Positions 51,599-63,839 of a stretch of DNA of 64,000 nt are shown here, in pieces (the stretch's first letter is position 1; each line of letters begins with the position of its first letter). The stretch comes from Tetrahymena elliotti 4EA (lineage: Eukaryota; Ciliophora; Oligohymenophorea; Hymenostomatida; Tetrahymenidae). Both the position numbers and the translations under genes were made by a program. A model generated the notes under the pieces. That model was not told where the DNA came from and did not search any database. It saw only the letters and a program-made list of their open reading frames with translations. Location: assembly GCA_000231825.2 (NCBI GenBank), contig JH720315.1:1051071-1115070 (forward strand), in the 5' to 3' direction.

Positions 51599-52526
51599 AA
51601 ATATATTGATAAAGTAGATACAAATTAATTATTAATGTACTTTAGTGAAATTATTTAATTTATATATTTTTTTATTATTGTTAATATAATTTTTCTATAT
51701 TCATTTTATTTTATCTCATTTATTATTTGTTTCAAAAGTTTATTCCATAATTTTTTTAAATAATTTTTTTAACAACATAATATTACGTTTTTATGTATTC
51801 TTAATAAAAATAAAGAATATTTGAAAGTTATCATAGGTATTTTAGCAAAAACTTTTTTTTATAAAAATTTAACAATAATTAAAATTTTAATTAATTTTAT
51901 CAAATTTTTAATTTTAATTAATTATTAGAATAATTTTATCAATATTATTGGATTCCTTCCTACATACCTTTTTTGTGACATAAATGACTATATATTTTCT
52001 ATTTTTCTTAATTATTTTTGAATGTTTATAGTCCTTATATTACAGTATTTTTTCTGTTTATGTTAAATTTGTCAGTTAAATTTTGTCCATTAAAAAATTT
52101 GTATTCTTTCTAATTTAAATACATAACTGATATTTCTAAAATGCTTTATATTCTCTATCAATATCCTTTTAGAACTTAAATTGAATGTTAATTGATTAAA
52201 ATAGAAACCTTAATAAACTTTTCAAAAAAATTTTGAAAAATATAAAAGAAATTGAATTAATTTGGTCTTTTCTAAAAAAATTGACACATTAGTATTAATT
52301 TTAAAACTAAAATACAGTTTTTACATGTAGTGAGTGAACAAGCTTTAAAATATTCCAAAATAATAAAAAAAATTTCAAACAAAATCCAGTATATAAAAAT
52401 GAATTGGGTATATTATTAGTTACTTAAATAGAATCTTTTTTCACACTGCAATCTTTATATTTTGGAATATCTAGATTACGAATAGAATATTAGCAAATTA
52501 ATTAATAGAAGAGAGTAAAAATAAAT
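51599..52526. other. Convergent intergenic region
   Basis: AT-rich spacer between the 3' ends of the kinase-LRR gene and the Ras-like gene; no gene or repeat recognised. Confidence 0.5.
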
Positions 52527-53080
52527 TCATTAAGTTTAGACAATAATGTCTAAAATTTTTTTTGTCAAATCTTCAACTCCAAAGCCTTTTAAAGTGCTTG
52601 TCTCAAAAAAATAAAATCCACTTTAGTTTGCTATTTCCAAACCTTCTTAATAGGAAACCTCCCTTTTATGTTCTAAATCAGATTTATTACCAATCAAAAT
52701 GATTATTGCATTATATTATCTGTTAGTACTATTCATAATTTCAAAGCTTATTCTATTAAAAGAAGCCCTCTCAGAAATGTCATATGCCATTATAATAAAA
52801 TTAGAATTTAGAAGTCTTTTTCTAGCATTTTCAAATTTGTAAACCCAAAATGTATCAAACAGTTACAATATTATCTTTTAAGTATCCTTTTTAAAGATAG
52901 TTTATTAATACTTTGATGAAAAACAATATTTACTTTTTCAAATTGTTTAAATTCACATTCAATCCACTGAATTGTACTCTTTTTGTGGTCAATAAAACAT
53001 TCAAGCAAGGTAGTCTTTCCTATCTATGAATCTCCAAATATTACTACTTTTTGAGTTATATAAGAATTTTTTTCTTGCAT
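52527..53080 (-). CDS. Divergent Ras-like small GTPase, 168 aa
   Basis: Exons (-) 52934-53080 and 52527-52886 with a 47-nt intron; stop TGA 52527-52529. G1/P-loop is G16-D-S-Q-I-G-K-T-T24, G4 is N116-K-S-D119 and G5 is E144-T-S. These match Ras/Rab proteins, as does the following helix (E-V-S-Y-Q-E-G). G3 is D60-T-F-W instead of D-x-x-G-Q, so the glycine that senses the gamma-phosphate and the catalytic glutamine are both missing. The switch I region has no recognisable Rab or Ras effector sequence. The C-terminus ends in I-V-Q-T-Q with no prenylation cysteine, and the protein is shorter than typical Rabs (about 200 aa). It likely binds GTP but hydrolyses it poorly, and membrane attachment by a lipid tail is not evident. 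Confidence 0.88.
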
Positions 53081-54290
53081 TTCTCCGACCTAATCTTTGA
53101 AAAATTTATCTGGTAGATATTTTTAATAAAAAAATTAAAATAATCAATAGAAAATTATTAATAAAAAATTGGAAAAACTTTATTAAATCCAGTGATATTA
53201 GAAATTATAAGAATTCATTAATCAAAATTTTGTTGCCAGAAATTGATAAAAGTAAAAACAAAATAGTCAGTCATTCATGATAATTATTCTAAATTCTTTA
53301 CTTTGACTGAAGAAATTTTAACAAAATAAAAAAATTTGTTTTCTTGCATCTCAAGACAAACCTTTGAAAAATTCAATAGAATTAAGAAAATTCAAAGCAC
53401 GTTATTAAAAAATTTGTATACTTTAGTTAATTAAGTAGTATTAGTAATGATTGGAATTCATCAAATTATGTATCAAAATTTTGTGAGAAGGAATTATTAA
53501 ATATAAAAAAATGATAGTCCTAATATCAAATTATTATAATCTGATAATTTTAAGTACAATATTTAACATAAGAAATGAAATAATTATTTTAAAATAAAAT
53601 CAATTATTTTTTTTTTGAAATGATAAAATTTGGTGATAATATATATTCTCATAAAAGAATTAGCAATTGAAATATCTATTTAGAATTTCTTTTAATTTAA
53701 ATTAATGCCCTTAAAAAGATTTAAACATTTTAGATTACATAAACTTAATTAATTGGATTGCATGGTAAAGCCTGCATTTTGATTAATATTTTGGATTTTT
53801 AGCTATTTCTAAACAATTAATAAAGATTGAAGAACCATTCAAAATTGACAATAATTGATAAATAGTTAATAATTATTATTTATTTTAAATAAACAGTCTT
53901 TCATTGGTTAATAATAATAATAATAGGGAGATCTTACTTACTTTTTTTGCAGACAAGAAATTAATTTATTTTGATATTAAAATAAAACTTGAAAAAATAG
54001 ATTAAAAAATAAAAATATTCTAAAAAACAAAACAGAGTCTTGAATAAAATAAAAAATATGATTGTAATAATAAAAACTCTTCTTCTAAAAATATTTTTGA
54101 TAGTTTTCTAGTAAACAGATAATATCTAACTTTTCTAAAAATTTAATGCAGAGCATATCTTTTCTAGATTGTTTTTAATATGCAGCTTTTAAAATAATCA
54201 AATATTTTTAAAATAAACAAATTAATTATCAGATTAGTATTTATACATTAATTTAGGAATATTTAGTTAATCAAAAATTAAAAATTAGGA
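53081..54290. other. Divergent intergenic region with a partial duplicate of the GTPase 5' end
   Basis: At about 53335-53480 the DNA resembles 53065-53250: both have TTTTCTTGCAT..TTTGAAAAATT followed by related AT-rich sequence including a GAATTCATCA/GAATTCATTA..CAAAATTTTGT block. In the outer copy the minus-strand start M-Q-E-N-K is kept, but the P-loop coding part is gone. Otherwise no gene. Confidence 0.45.
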
Positions 54291-55120
54291 ATGATCAATT
54301 TTGCAGAAGAACTTGAAAAGTAGATGAAGGCTGGTGAAGACCAAGGAGCCAATCATACTACTAAAGAATATAAGCTAGCAGAAGGAATATATTTTACTGA
54401 TTTTCGTTCAGCCAAAGCATAATAAGCTTAAACAACATGTTTTGAGATTTAAGAAAACTAGTAAATATAATTTAATTTATAAAAAAAATAAGATTAATAT
54501 TGTAAATTGGAAATAGAAAAAAGAATTATGTTCCTCCTAAAGAGCCAATTATTCTAGAGGCGGACTTTAAAGAGTTTTAAAAAAGAATAGATAAGATGAA
54601 AGAATCAATACAAGGTAATTTTAGTTTTAGATTTTAGAAAGAAAGTTGTATCATTCTATTTATAAATTTAGAAATTAAATCAATTGATGATTGGTAAAGT
54701 GATAGAGATTTTAGAGATGCCATTGAAGAAGATTATGCAGCAATAACCAGCAATTATAATAAACAATTAGCAATTTTATAAAAGTTTAAAGAAATCGATC
54801 CTTGTTGTGATGCTTTGAAAAAGAATGCAAGAGAAGAAATAGAAGAAGCTCTTAAAGAAAATAAATTATAAGAAAGTGCATTCTTACTTGAAATATATGG
54901 TTTATAACCTAAATAATAGTAAGAAATGGAAATAGAGCAAGTAAATAATAAATAGAATGAAGCAAAACCAACTTAATAAGAAAAAGATAGTTAATAATAG
55001 TAATAGATTGAAGAATTAGAAGATGATGATATTTTAAGCATATAAGATCAACTAAACAAGCAAAAACTAGATTCTAATAAGTAAAAACCTGATGATGAAG
55101 ATGAAGGTGTCTTCTTGTGA
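54291..55120 (+). CDS. Acidic Gln-rich protein of unknown function, 238 aa
   Basis: Exons 54291-54460, 54517-54614 and 54672-55120; phases 2 and 1 close and the stop is TGA 55118-55120. No signal peptide or membrane segment. The middle, about residues 57-150, is charged and helical (D-F-K-E-F-Q-K-R-I-D-K-M; D-W-Q-S-D-R-D-F-R-D-A-I-E-E-D-Y), probably partly coiled coil, with an isolated D-P-C-C-D. Residues ~165-238 are Gln/Glu/Asp-rich and disordered, with runs of TAA/TAG codons, ending D-D-E-D-E-G-V-F-L. I do not recognise the family. It is divergently paired with the GTPase gene 1.2 kb away. Confidence 0.85.
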
Positions 55121-56445
55121 AATTAATGAAATAATACAATAATTAAATCATTTTTATAGTAAATAAAATATTTATATTTTTTATCTTAATTTTGCATTAT
55201 GAATGAATATGATAAAATATATTATGATTAAAAATAAATTAATTAATTCAATATCGATAATAAAAGTATGATGTCAGGTCATCTTTTTTTTTTGCTAATA
55301 GATGAAAAATATCTTAATTTTGATATACATGAGCAAATTATATACGAAAAGTTATTATTGATTTTGATTGAAATAAATAATATTTATTTCTGTTTGTGAA
55401 AAAGAATGATAAATATTTAATGGTTAAAAAGAGAATGGTAGAGTTTTGATCATATTAAATTCTAGAATGATTAACAAAATAAAAAAATAATTAATGAGTA
55501 ACTAACTAATTGAAAATGATAAGAAAAAATGTTCTTAAAAATGAGAAAAAGAAGCATTTTTAAAATGAGAAGGATAAAATTTGATTTTGATTATATTACG
55601 GTAACTTTTTAATGAATAAATAACATAAAAATATTGTTTTATGTTAAGATAATTAATTGATTTATGAAATAAAATATATTAAGCCTTCTTATTTTAATTT
55701 TTATTTGTAAGGTATTTCTATATAACTAAAAAAGATTACAAAGCCAATTATTTTAGATTAATGATAATTTTTTAATACTAAATCTTCAGTATTTATTTTA
55801 AATACTCAGATTGTCAATTCTTTCTATCTTTCAGTGGATTAAGTTAGGGAAATCTTATTTCATTTTTTGATACAAATTAGGGTGTGATATTCTCAATATA
55901 TCAGATACAGTTTAATTAAGCTTTTTTTTATTAATAATAAATCATTGATTTTAAATTTTTTATTTATTTTATATTCTAATTTTAATAAAGTTTCATGAAT
56001 ATCTTCAATCAATAAACATAATGAAGTGAAACAATTCTCTTAAAATAATAAATTTGCTATCTTTAGAGATACCTTTCATTATTATTGAAATATATAAGTG
56101 ACTAGATCTATTTATATTACTTTAATTAATTCATGCTTTGTTCCTGGTTTTTTCTTTTCAAATGCTTTAATTTTTTTTGGGGCGTGGACTATCAAGGGCG
56201 TGGTTTTTAGAGTAGAAAAATATGAAGAGTAAAAAATTTTGAGTGTTTTATTTAAGATTATCTTAATTAAATTGGAGATTTGTCTTAAAATATGAAAAAG
56301 TGTATTTATACATTTGTTTATTCATTTATTGATTGGTTTTGTAGGGTGAAATAGAGTTTGAGAGTAACTCATAATTAGAATAGAAAGATACTTAAAAACT
56401 TTATTTAAATTTCAGAATAGGATTTAGTTAGATAGAAGATCTTAC
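55121..56445. other. Convergent region, may contain the last exon of the ankyrin gene
   Basis: AT-rich. A GC-richer patch at about 56175-56210 contains the octamer GGGCGTGG twice, with TGGGGCGTGG on the left. No gene identified with confidence. Confidence 0.4.
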
Positions 56446-57445
56446 TGAATTTTTGATGTTTGTATTGGCATTATGTTGGAGGAGGAAAGTAACTGCTTTT
56501 TACTGATTAAATTGGGCTGCCTTCATAAGTGGAGTCTCATTACCCTATTTTAAATTAAATAATTTTCAATTTATTCTAATTTTTCCTTTTTCTTTGCTTT
56601 TGTTATCAATATATTTTTGCTTTGCTTTTCTTCGAAATCTATGAAAAAAGTATCTCTAAAAAACTATTTCTTATGATTTTTGCTTATTCATTCATAACTT
56701 GCATCAATTTATGTGGGCTATCTTATATTTTATTATTTTATATTGCCTAGACTTAAGCTTAAGAAAGTAAATCTAACTTGTACAATGTCATGCTATGTTT
56801 AGAATGAAGTTTCTTTTTATAATTTAGATTGATGGCTAAGATCAGAAATTAATTTGATAAAGAAGAGCAGCAAAGAAAAAGATTATGAAGATAAGAAGGC
56901 TTACCAAAGTAACTGCATTTATATTGGCACCATTTTGAATAAGAACCTTAATTGTATCAACATTACCACTCATAGCTGCATAATGTAAGGGTGTTCTGTC
57001 ATTCTATTTGTTTTGATAGAGTTTTTTAAAATGTGATCAAAAATACTTAAATTCATGAGTAGAAAAAACATCAGAAAATGAATGAAAAAGTCTAAGAAAT
57101 TACAATATCCTTGATGTCTACTTATGGCTTTTATTGGAAAAGACCTTAAACAATATTTGATCTGCCAAATTGAGAGTTTATGTGCAAAAGAGATAACTTC
57201 AAGTAAGGATTTACATAGTTATTGATATCATAATTAGGAAAGTTTTAATAAAGTTAATTAATTAATTTGGCAACATCTTTTTCTTATGTTTCAGCCTTGC
57301 TCAAATGTTCCCAAATAGTTTTATTAACGTTCTATATTTTTATAAAAATGCATAATTTATATATTTTCAAGTATTCTCATTGGGATATTTCTTTATAAGG
57401 ATTAAATATTCTATGCGCTTCTTTTGTAATGGCTTCTTTTTGCAT
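56446..57445 (-). CDS. Ankyrin-repeat protein with one in-frame TGA; 3' end unresolved
   Basis: Exons (-) 57104-57445, 56905-57003 and 56446-56544; the two ankyrin exons are each exactly 99 nt (33 codons, one repeat) with phase-0 introns. They encode D-R-T-P-L-H-Y-A-A-M-S-G-N-V-D and N-E-T-P-L-M-K-A-A-Q-F-N-Q-Q-K, ending N-G-A-N-I-N and N-A-N-T-N. The first exon encodes a helical N-terminal region (K-E-A-H-R-I-F-N-P-Y-K-E) and then a segment leading into N-Y-D-I-N-N-Y-V-N-P-Y-L. It is open except for TGA at codon 23 (57377-57379). No GT donor lies before this TGA, so splicing it out is not possible with this start. After 56446 a GTAAGA donor follows; the downstream exon was not found. Ankyrin repeats mediate protein binding. 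Confidence 0.7.
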
Positions 57446-60400
57446 TGATAATTACTCACTGTTCGTTTTATCTTTGTCAAATATTTTTTTTGCACAAATT
57501 ATTTTCTTTAATAAATGGAAATAGTTTGTCTAAAAATGATTTTTTTCCTATAAGCCATCTATTTTTCGCTAAAGAAAGACCTAAAAAAGTAATGCTAGTG
57601 AATCAATTTATCTCAAAAAAGAGTATCCCTTTAAAGAATAAAAAATTTTGCCTAAAAATTACCTTTAATTATTGTGGATCCATCTTTATTCAATATTAAT
57701 TACTAAAAATATTAGCTGCTTGTTTTTTATTTTTGATGATTAAAAAGCAAAAAATAATTAGTTTTTTTTGTTTCTTGTTTAATTACTTATTAATTTTTTT
57801 CTTTGAATTTTTATTATCTTTATTTTATTACTTTTTTATTTTTGAAACAAGTTTATCTATTTATCCAATGAATCTTCAAATTATTGCGTATTAAAATTTA
57901 TTCACAACATGATAATTGAGCATTCAAAATAAAAAAAATTAACTTTGCTACCATTATAAAAACATCTAAATCCTTAAGTACTTTATGTCGAAGCTACTGA
58001 AAAGTTATCAAACCATCAAAAGAATCCCATTTAATTATAAATAAAATATTTGTTTAACCAAAATAAACAAACTCACTTAATTATCTTCTCATTTATTCAT
58101 TCATTAACCCAATCTATAAGTTTTTTGAATTATTTATTCATTCAGTTTTACTTACTTTCTTAATTCTTAATTTAGTTAGTATTGATTGTTTTTTTTCTCA
58201 AGCAAAAAATAACCTCAACTTAATGTTTGTTTATTGATTATCAGAATGAAAGACAAAAAATAAAGAATATTGAATCCATCAAGCAATATTAAAATGGTCA
58301 TATTAAATATTATTCCAGTTAGGTATAAATAAGTTAAAATTTAATAAATAGTTACATCCAAACTGAAATCAACATTACTAAAATTTCTTGAATAAGCATT
58401 CAGTAAAATTTTAAATTTCTTTGCTAAATATTTTCTATTTTATCTTTTTGGAAAATTGCTATGTAAATTTGATTTGTAATTTAATCAATCTATTTTAACT
58501 ATATTCTAACTTAATACATGCTTATTTAATACAAACTCTTTCAATCTGATAATTAATTTATCATAATTTTAATATAAAATTTGTTTATTAGATATGAAAA
58601 AATTCATTCATCTTTAGACAAATCAGATATATTTAGCTTTAAAATATTTTCATGGAAATAAAGCTAGAAGATATTTTTAAATCACTAAAAGATATTTTAA
58701 GTGTCATTCATCTATTTTGTAAATTAATTAAGAAAATTGTAAAATTTAAGTAGATATTTCAATAAAAGTTAAAATAGTAAAATTAATAAAGTATTTTGAT
58801 AAATACTGAATGTAACTATTTTGATCTTTCATTCTATAAATAAATATTATTTAAAGCTATATAACAAATAAATCTCATTAAAAATTTAAAAATAAATTTA
58901 AAACTTCTAAAATATTTATAAAAATTCACTAAAATAAAATGTAATTCTAAAGTATCATTCATTTTTTGTTTATTATTTCCTGCATTTAATTCAACCATAT
59001 AGAAAAGAATCTGCAGGTAAATTTTCAAATTAATTTTAAAATAGAAAGGAAATAAAAAGATAGACAAATGTGCTTATTATTTCATCTTCAAATTTAAAAT
59101 GATAAATATCTTTCTATCATAATTAAAGAGATCTTACTTAGGTTTATATCAAAAAAGCTAAGTTGATTAAAATAAAATTATCAATAACTATTCTAGTTTA
59201 GTAAAACTGTTTTCTTTTTATAATAAGTATGTTATTCCTTATCTCAAATTAAATGAAATTTCCACAAATCAAAACAAAAATAGTAAATGAATAAGATCTT
59301 TAAATTTGCTTTAATTTTTCAAAATAAAATTTCAAATAGATTTTATGACTGAAAAAGGCAAATTCATTTTATTATACTATTAAAACTTAAAAAACTGAAC
59401 AAAAAACTATTCAAATAAAAGAATCTAATAGCTAATTTACTAAAATATAATTTAATTAATTTTAAATTTAATGTGCTTGTTTAAGAGAAATTAATGATTA
59501 TCATTAATTAAAAATATTAAACACATAGTTATTTTCTTTAAATTGTATTTATTTTTTTACACAAAATAAAATAACTCCTCTTAATCAATTTTAAATTTAT
59601 GTATTTTATTAAAAATTCCAACAAAAAAAAATAAAAATTTAAATCTTATTCATTAAAAAATATTTAATAGGCTAGAATTTTATTGAATGATTATTTATGT
59701 ATTAAATATTTTTATTTTAAAAATAAAGTAGATTTTACATTCTCATTTTTAAAAAAATATTTATAATTTTTTACATTTAATTTAGTCATTAAGAGCTATT
59801 TTAAACTGAATCCATTTTTTAAAAATATTTAATTGAATTATTTATTCAATAATTCTGTTTATTCAAAAATTAAATACAGAGTTATATAAATGGTAGAACA
59901 ATTAATTTTAAGAAGAAAATATTTACAAAAATAAGAAATACTTTGGTTTTTTAATTGAAATTAAGGATGTTTTTTAATATTTAGGAGAAAAATCATATTT
60001 CAAAAAGAAATTCAAAGATATTTTTTTAATTTGTTGGCTGATTATCCTTGACATTATTTTTGTTCTGATTTTTTAAACATTATTAAAGACTTTTTGTGAA
60101 ATTATATAATTAAAATAGATTTTGGATTGTTAAAGTAAATATAAGAGTAAATATATTTTTATAAATTTGTAAAATATAAAGTTGTTTTTAAAAATAGTTG
60201 AAGATTGTTGGAGTATTTTTTATGATAAGTTAGAGAGAGATAAATGAAAGTATTTAAAATGGAAATCAAATAAATTATGTCATTTACAATATAAAGAAAA
60301 TTATGAGAAAGTAAAATAAATAAATGCGCATTTATGAATAATTTAATAAAAAATAAAATAGAGTAAAGAGGTTTTTATTCTTTGAAACTTCTCTAAGAGG

Positions 60401-61178
60401 AAAATTAGATTAATAATAAATTAATTTGATATATGATTGGTAAAAATTATTTAAATTTGTTTTTATATAATATTATTAAAATTTTGTGGACAGATGATTA
60501 TTGTTTATTAGATTATTTAAAACAAGAAAAATCATAATCTATTTAAGTATTTCCTTATTCTTTTATTAGGGATACTAAAAGAAATAATTAAAAAAGCTAA
60601 ATTTGTTTTTATTTGATTGAATTTTTTTGATGTTAAATAATATTATTCATATTTGTTGGATTTCTACGGATGACACATATATACTATTGGATGCTTCTCA
60701 TTTGAATTGATTGGATTGAAGAGTGTTGTTTGTTTGAATGAGATGCACAAACTAATTTAGAAAGAAAAACACTGAAAAATTAATTAGCTCAACCAAAATT
60801 TTTGAGTTAAATTCTGTATTTGATTAGAAAAAAATATAATTAAAAACTAATAAAAAGATAAGAAAAATAGGAATTTAATTCTTAATACTATCATATTCAA
60901 TTAAGTTAAAAAAATAAGCAAGCAAAGAAGCAGTGTATTCATTCAACAAGCTTTGAATTGTAAAACCAGCTCTAAAAAACTAGAATTTGAAGACAAAACT
61001 CTTTCTAAACAATAAAATATCTGAAAAAATTCTTTCATAGTTTAAATAGCTAAAGCCTTTAAATTATTTCTGTCATTTTATCTTAAAAAATAACTATCTT
61101 AGGCAAACTACATTACTTACAAATTTAAAATCTAAGGACGACTCTCTCTGTAATCATAAAAAAATATTCTGAAAATAA
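57446..61178. other. Long divergent gene-free region
   Basis: 3.7 kb, extremely AT-rich, between the ankyrin gene (-) and the PAP2-like gene (+). Frames at 57445-57699 (+) and 58834-59067 (-) are Phe/Ile/Lys/Asn-rich with no motif and are treated as chance. No RNA gene or repeat recognised. Confidence 0.5.
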
Positions 61179-63097
61179 ATGAAGCATCAATAATTTGACG
61201 TAGAAAATGCTGCTGGTCATGATCAAGATGATCATCATGTTGCAGTCACAAATGGTAGCCACGATAGCCCTATTTTGCATGCATAAAATAGACATGATTC
61301 TTGTTGTTCTTAATCTACTAGAGATTCTGCAAATGACAATATTGTTAAGATATAATGGTATGTTGAAAACAGAGGTGTTTATTGGACAATTAAAATGATA
61401 GTTATTGGACTTATGCTGAGTGCTGTATGGCTTGGAAAGAATTATGGTACCGTAAACAACAATAATCATTTATTTTAAGATTAAAAATAGACATTTCATG
61501 AAATTTTCTTTTAAACTCATATTAGGTTAAAAACACCTTATAATATTTTTATGTTTTTGAAAATTTAGAGTTTGATTTAAATTAATAAGTAGTCTTTGAA
61601 ATAAATAAATACATCCATTTCATTTAATAGAAAAGCTGCAAGCAGCATAACAAAAACTCATATTTTTCTTTTATAAATTTAACATTTTATCTTTTATTAA
61701 TGATCTTTTTATTATTTGCAAATAAAGCCATCAGTTGAAGTCCCTAAGTTATCTGACCCTATTCATGATGCCACAACCTATTTAAATAACTTGGTTAATC
61801 AAGATAAAAGCATTGCAATGTTCTTCTAAATCTCCGCCTCTATTATTATGGATTTCAGTTTCTTCGCTCTTTGCATTTATTGGTAAACGAATATAAATGA
61901 TTCCATTTCCAAACTTTAAAATTACAAAAAAAGAAGCTAGCTCTTTACTTTACTTAATATAATTTCAAAGAAAAATTATGAACAATCCAAAATGCATTTT
62001 TTAAGACTAATTAAAAGTGTAAAATATGCTCTTTAATGTGAATAATTTAGAAATAAGTCTATTCAAAGGATTTAATATTAATTTGATATTTTTGATGTTA
62101 TTGATTTGCTAACCAATGATAATGATTAGCTAGTTTTACTTTCTAAAAGAAATTAAATTCTTAAATAGTCTATGGAAAAATGTTACTATTAATTTTAATC
62201 AATGTAAATATAAGATATAAGCTTCCAAAAAAAAAAGAGTTATTTTGTAATCAAATCAAATTACAAATAAGCTCATCAAATGATAAAAAAATCAAATAAA
62301 TAATAACATTATTTAAATTAATCTATCCTAACTTCTTTTATTTGTGTGTGCTTACATTATTTATTTACAAATAAATAGGGTTATCAGAATTAATTCTGCA
62401 AGAGCTATTATTGCCATGGCTTGCTTCTACATCTTTAGAGGTCTTAATCAAGCCTTGATTATTTTCCCCTTCCCTGAAGGATACTACTGGGATTACCCTA
62501 ATTTCCCCTCTTACGTCACTCCTTATGGAAAAACCTCTGATTTCTTCTACTCAGGTATTGCTTTTTATTCATTATCTTTTTTAGTATTAAGAATATTTTT
62601 ATTTAAAATTAGGACATGTTGGTTTCTTAAATATTGTCGCTTTAGAATGGTATGAATAAAAAAAATATTTTATGTTCTATCTTACATGCGCCTTTAACGT
62701 TTATATTGCCTTTGTCATGGTTGTCTTCAGAATTCATTACGTTGTTGGTAAAAGAATTTTACATTTAAAATATTTATTAAAAATTTATTTTAGAATTTAT
62801 TTAAACATTAAAAATTAATCTTTATTCATTTAATTTAAGTTTTTTTCAGGAAATTTTAGTATTTTTATGATAATAATTGAGTATTTTTAACATTTAAAAT
62901 TAATAAATTTTATTAATAAACTAGACATTACCACTGGATTAGTTGTTTCTCATTATATCTTTATGCTTATTTCTAAAAATAGTGATAAAATAGATTATTT
63001 ATTTTAAAAAATATTCCACTGTACTGAAAGGTGCTTGGACTCTAGATCTAAAAACAACCAAAGTTGTGATGAAGAGCTTTAAATCAATCGCCACTGA
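61179..63097 (+). CDS. PAP2/sphingomyelin-synthase-like multi-pass membrane enzyme, 303 aa
   Basis: Exons 61179-61451, 61728-61882, 62379-62554, 62613-62747 and 62925-63097; phases 0, 2, 1 and 1 close and the stop is TGA 63095-63097. After a His/Asp/Asn-rich cytosolic N-terminus of ~70 residues come about six hydrophobic segments. D-F-F-Y-S-G-H-V-G-F (H203) and R-I-H-Y-V-V-D-I-T-T-G (H243, D247) reproduce the SGH and H-Y-x-x-D signatures of the PAP2_C/sphingomyelin synthase group. There the two His and the Asp form the catalytic triad, and the H-x3-D spacing is kept. Such enzymes transfer phospho-headgroups from phosphatidylcholine or phosphatidylethanolamine to ceramide or a similar lipid at Golgi or plasma membrane. 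The actual substrate is not predictable from sequence. The family's R-C-G-D motif is replaced by Y-G-K-T-S-D. Total length is at the short end for the family. Confidence 0.85.
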
Positions 63098-63839
63098 TCA
63101 AATTTTGCAATTAATAAAAAAGTGTGAACATTTATTTTCTGTCAATCAATATATGAATTACATAATTGAAAGGTCTCTTAAATAGTTTAACTAGACTTCT
63201 TGAGTTGATTGAGAATTATCTCCTAATTATTTCAATGAAAAGTTATAAAATCAAATTAATTAACAAATAATAATGTATCTTTATATTCTTGTTTTGTTTT
63301 AACAGGTTCTTTTAATTTTTGATAACTTTAATTTTTTGAAAATTTTACAAAGTAGAACTTTGTTTTTATATATTTATTCATTTATTTATTTAGTTAATCA
63401 TAATCATCTTTCAAGAGTTTTTAAGCTAGTGTTTAAATTTAAAAATCACTAGAAATTGTAAATAATATCCTTCTAAACTAAATATTTCAAATTCATATAA
63501 ATAAATATTTGAAATCTAACAAATCAATCAAATTTAATACAAAAAGAATTTAATGGTTAAACTCCACAACAATTTATTAATAGTAAATAGATAGATAATT
63601 TATTATAATTTTAATTTATTTTTTAATGCATTTTAATTATTTATTTTAGAAATTCAATCAAATAAATTTAAGGATTATTCTAGAACTGGTTTTAACAGCT
63701 ATTTGAATAAAATTTGTATGCTCTTTTTGATATATTATTTATTGAGATACAAAGAAAAGCAAAGTATATTTGTTTTTGTTCTTTTTATACAATTAAATCG
63801 TAGGAAAATTAATCTTTTTTTTGCATTTTAATGATTTTA
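63098..63839. other. Convergent intergenic region
   Basis: AT-rich spacer between the 3' ends of the PAP2-like gene and the partial gene at the window edge; nothing recognised. Confidence 0.5.

Noticed and set aside
61125..61469. Minus-strand frame opposite the first exon of the PAP2-like gene
   Set aside because: It is the shadow of a well-supported exon on the plus strand, whose phases close with four further exons.
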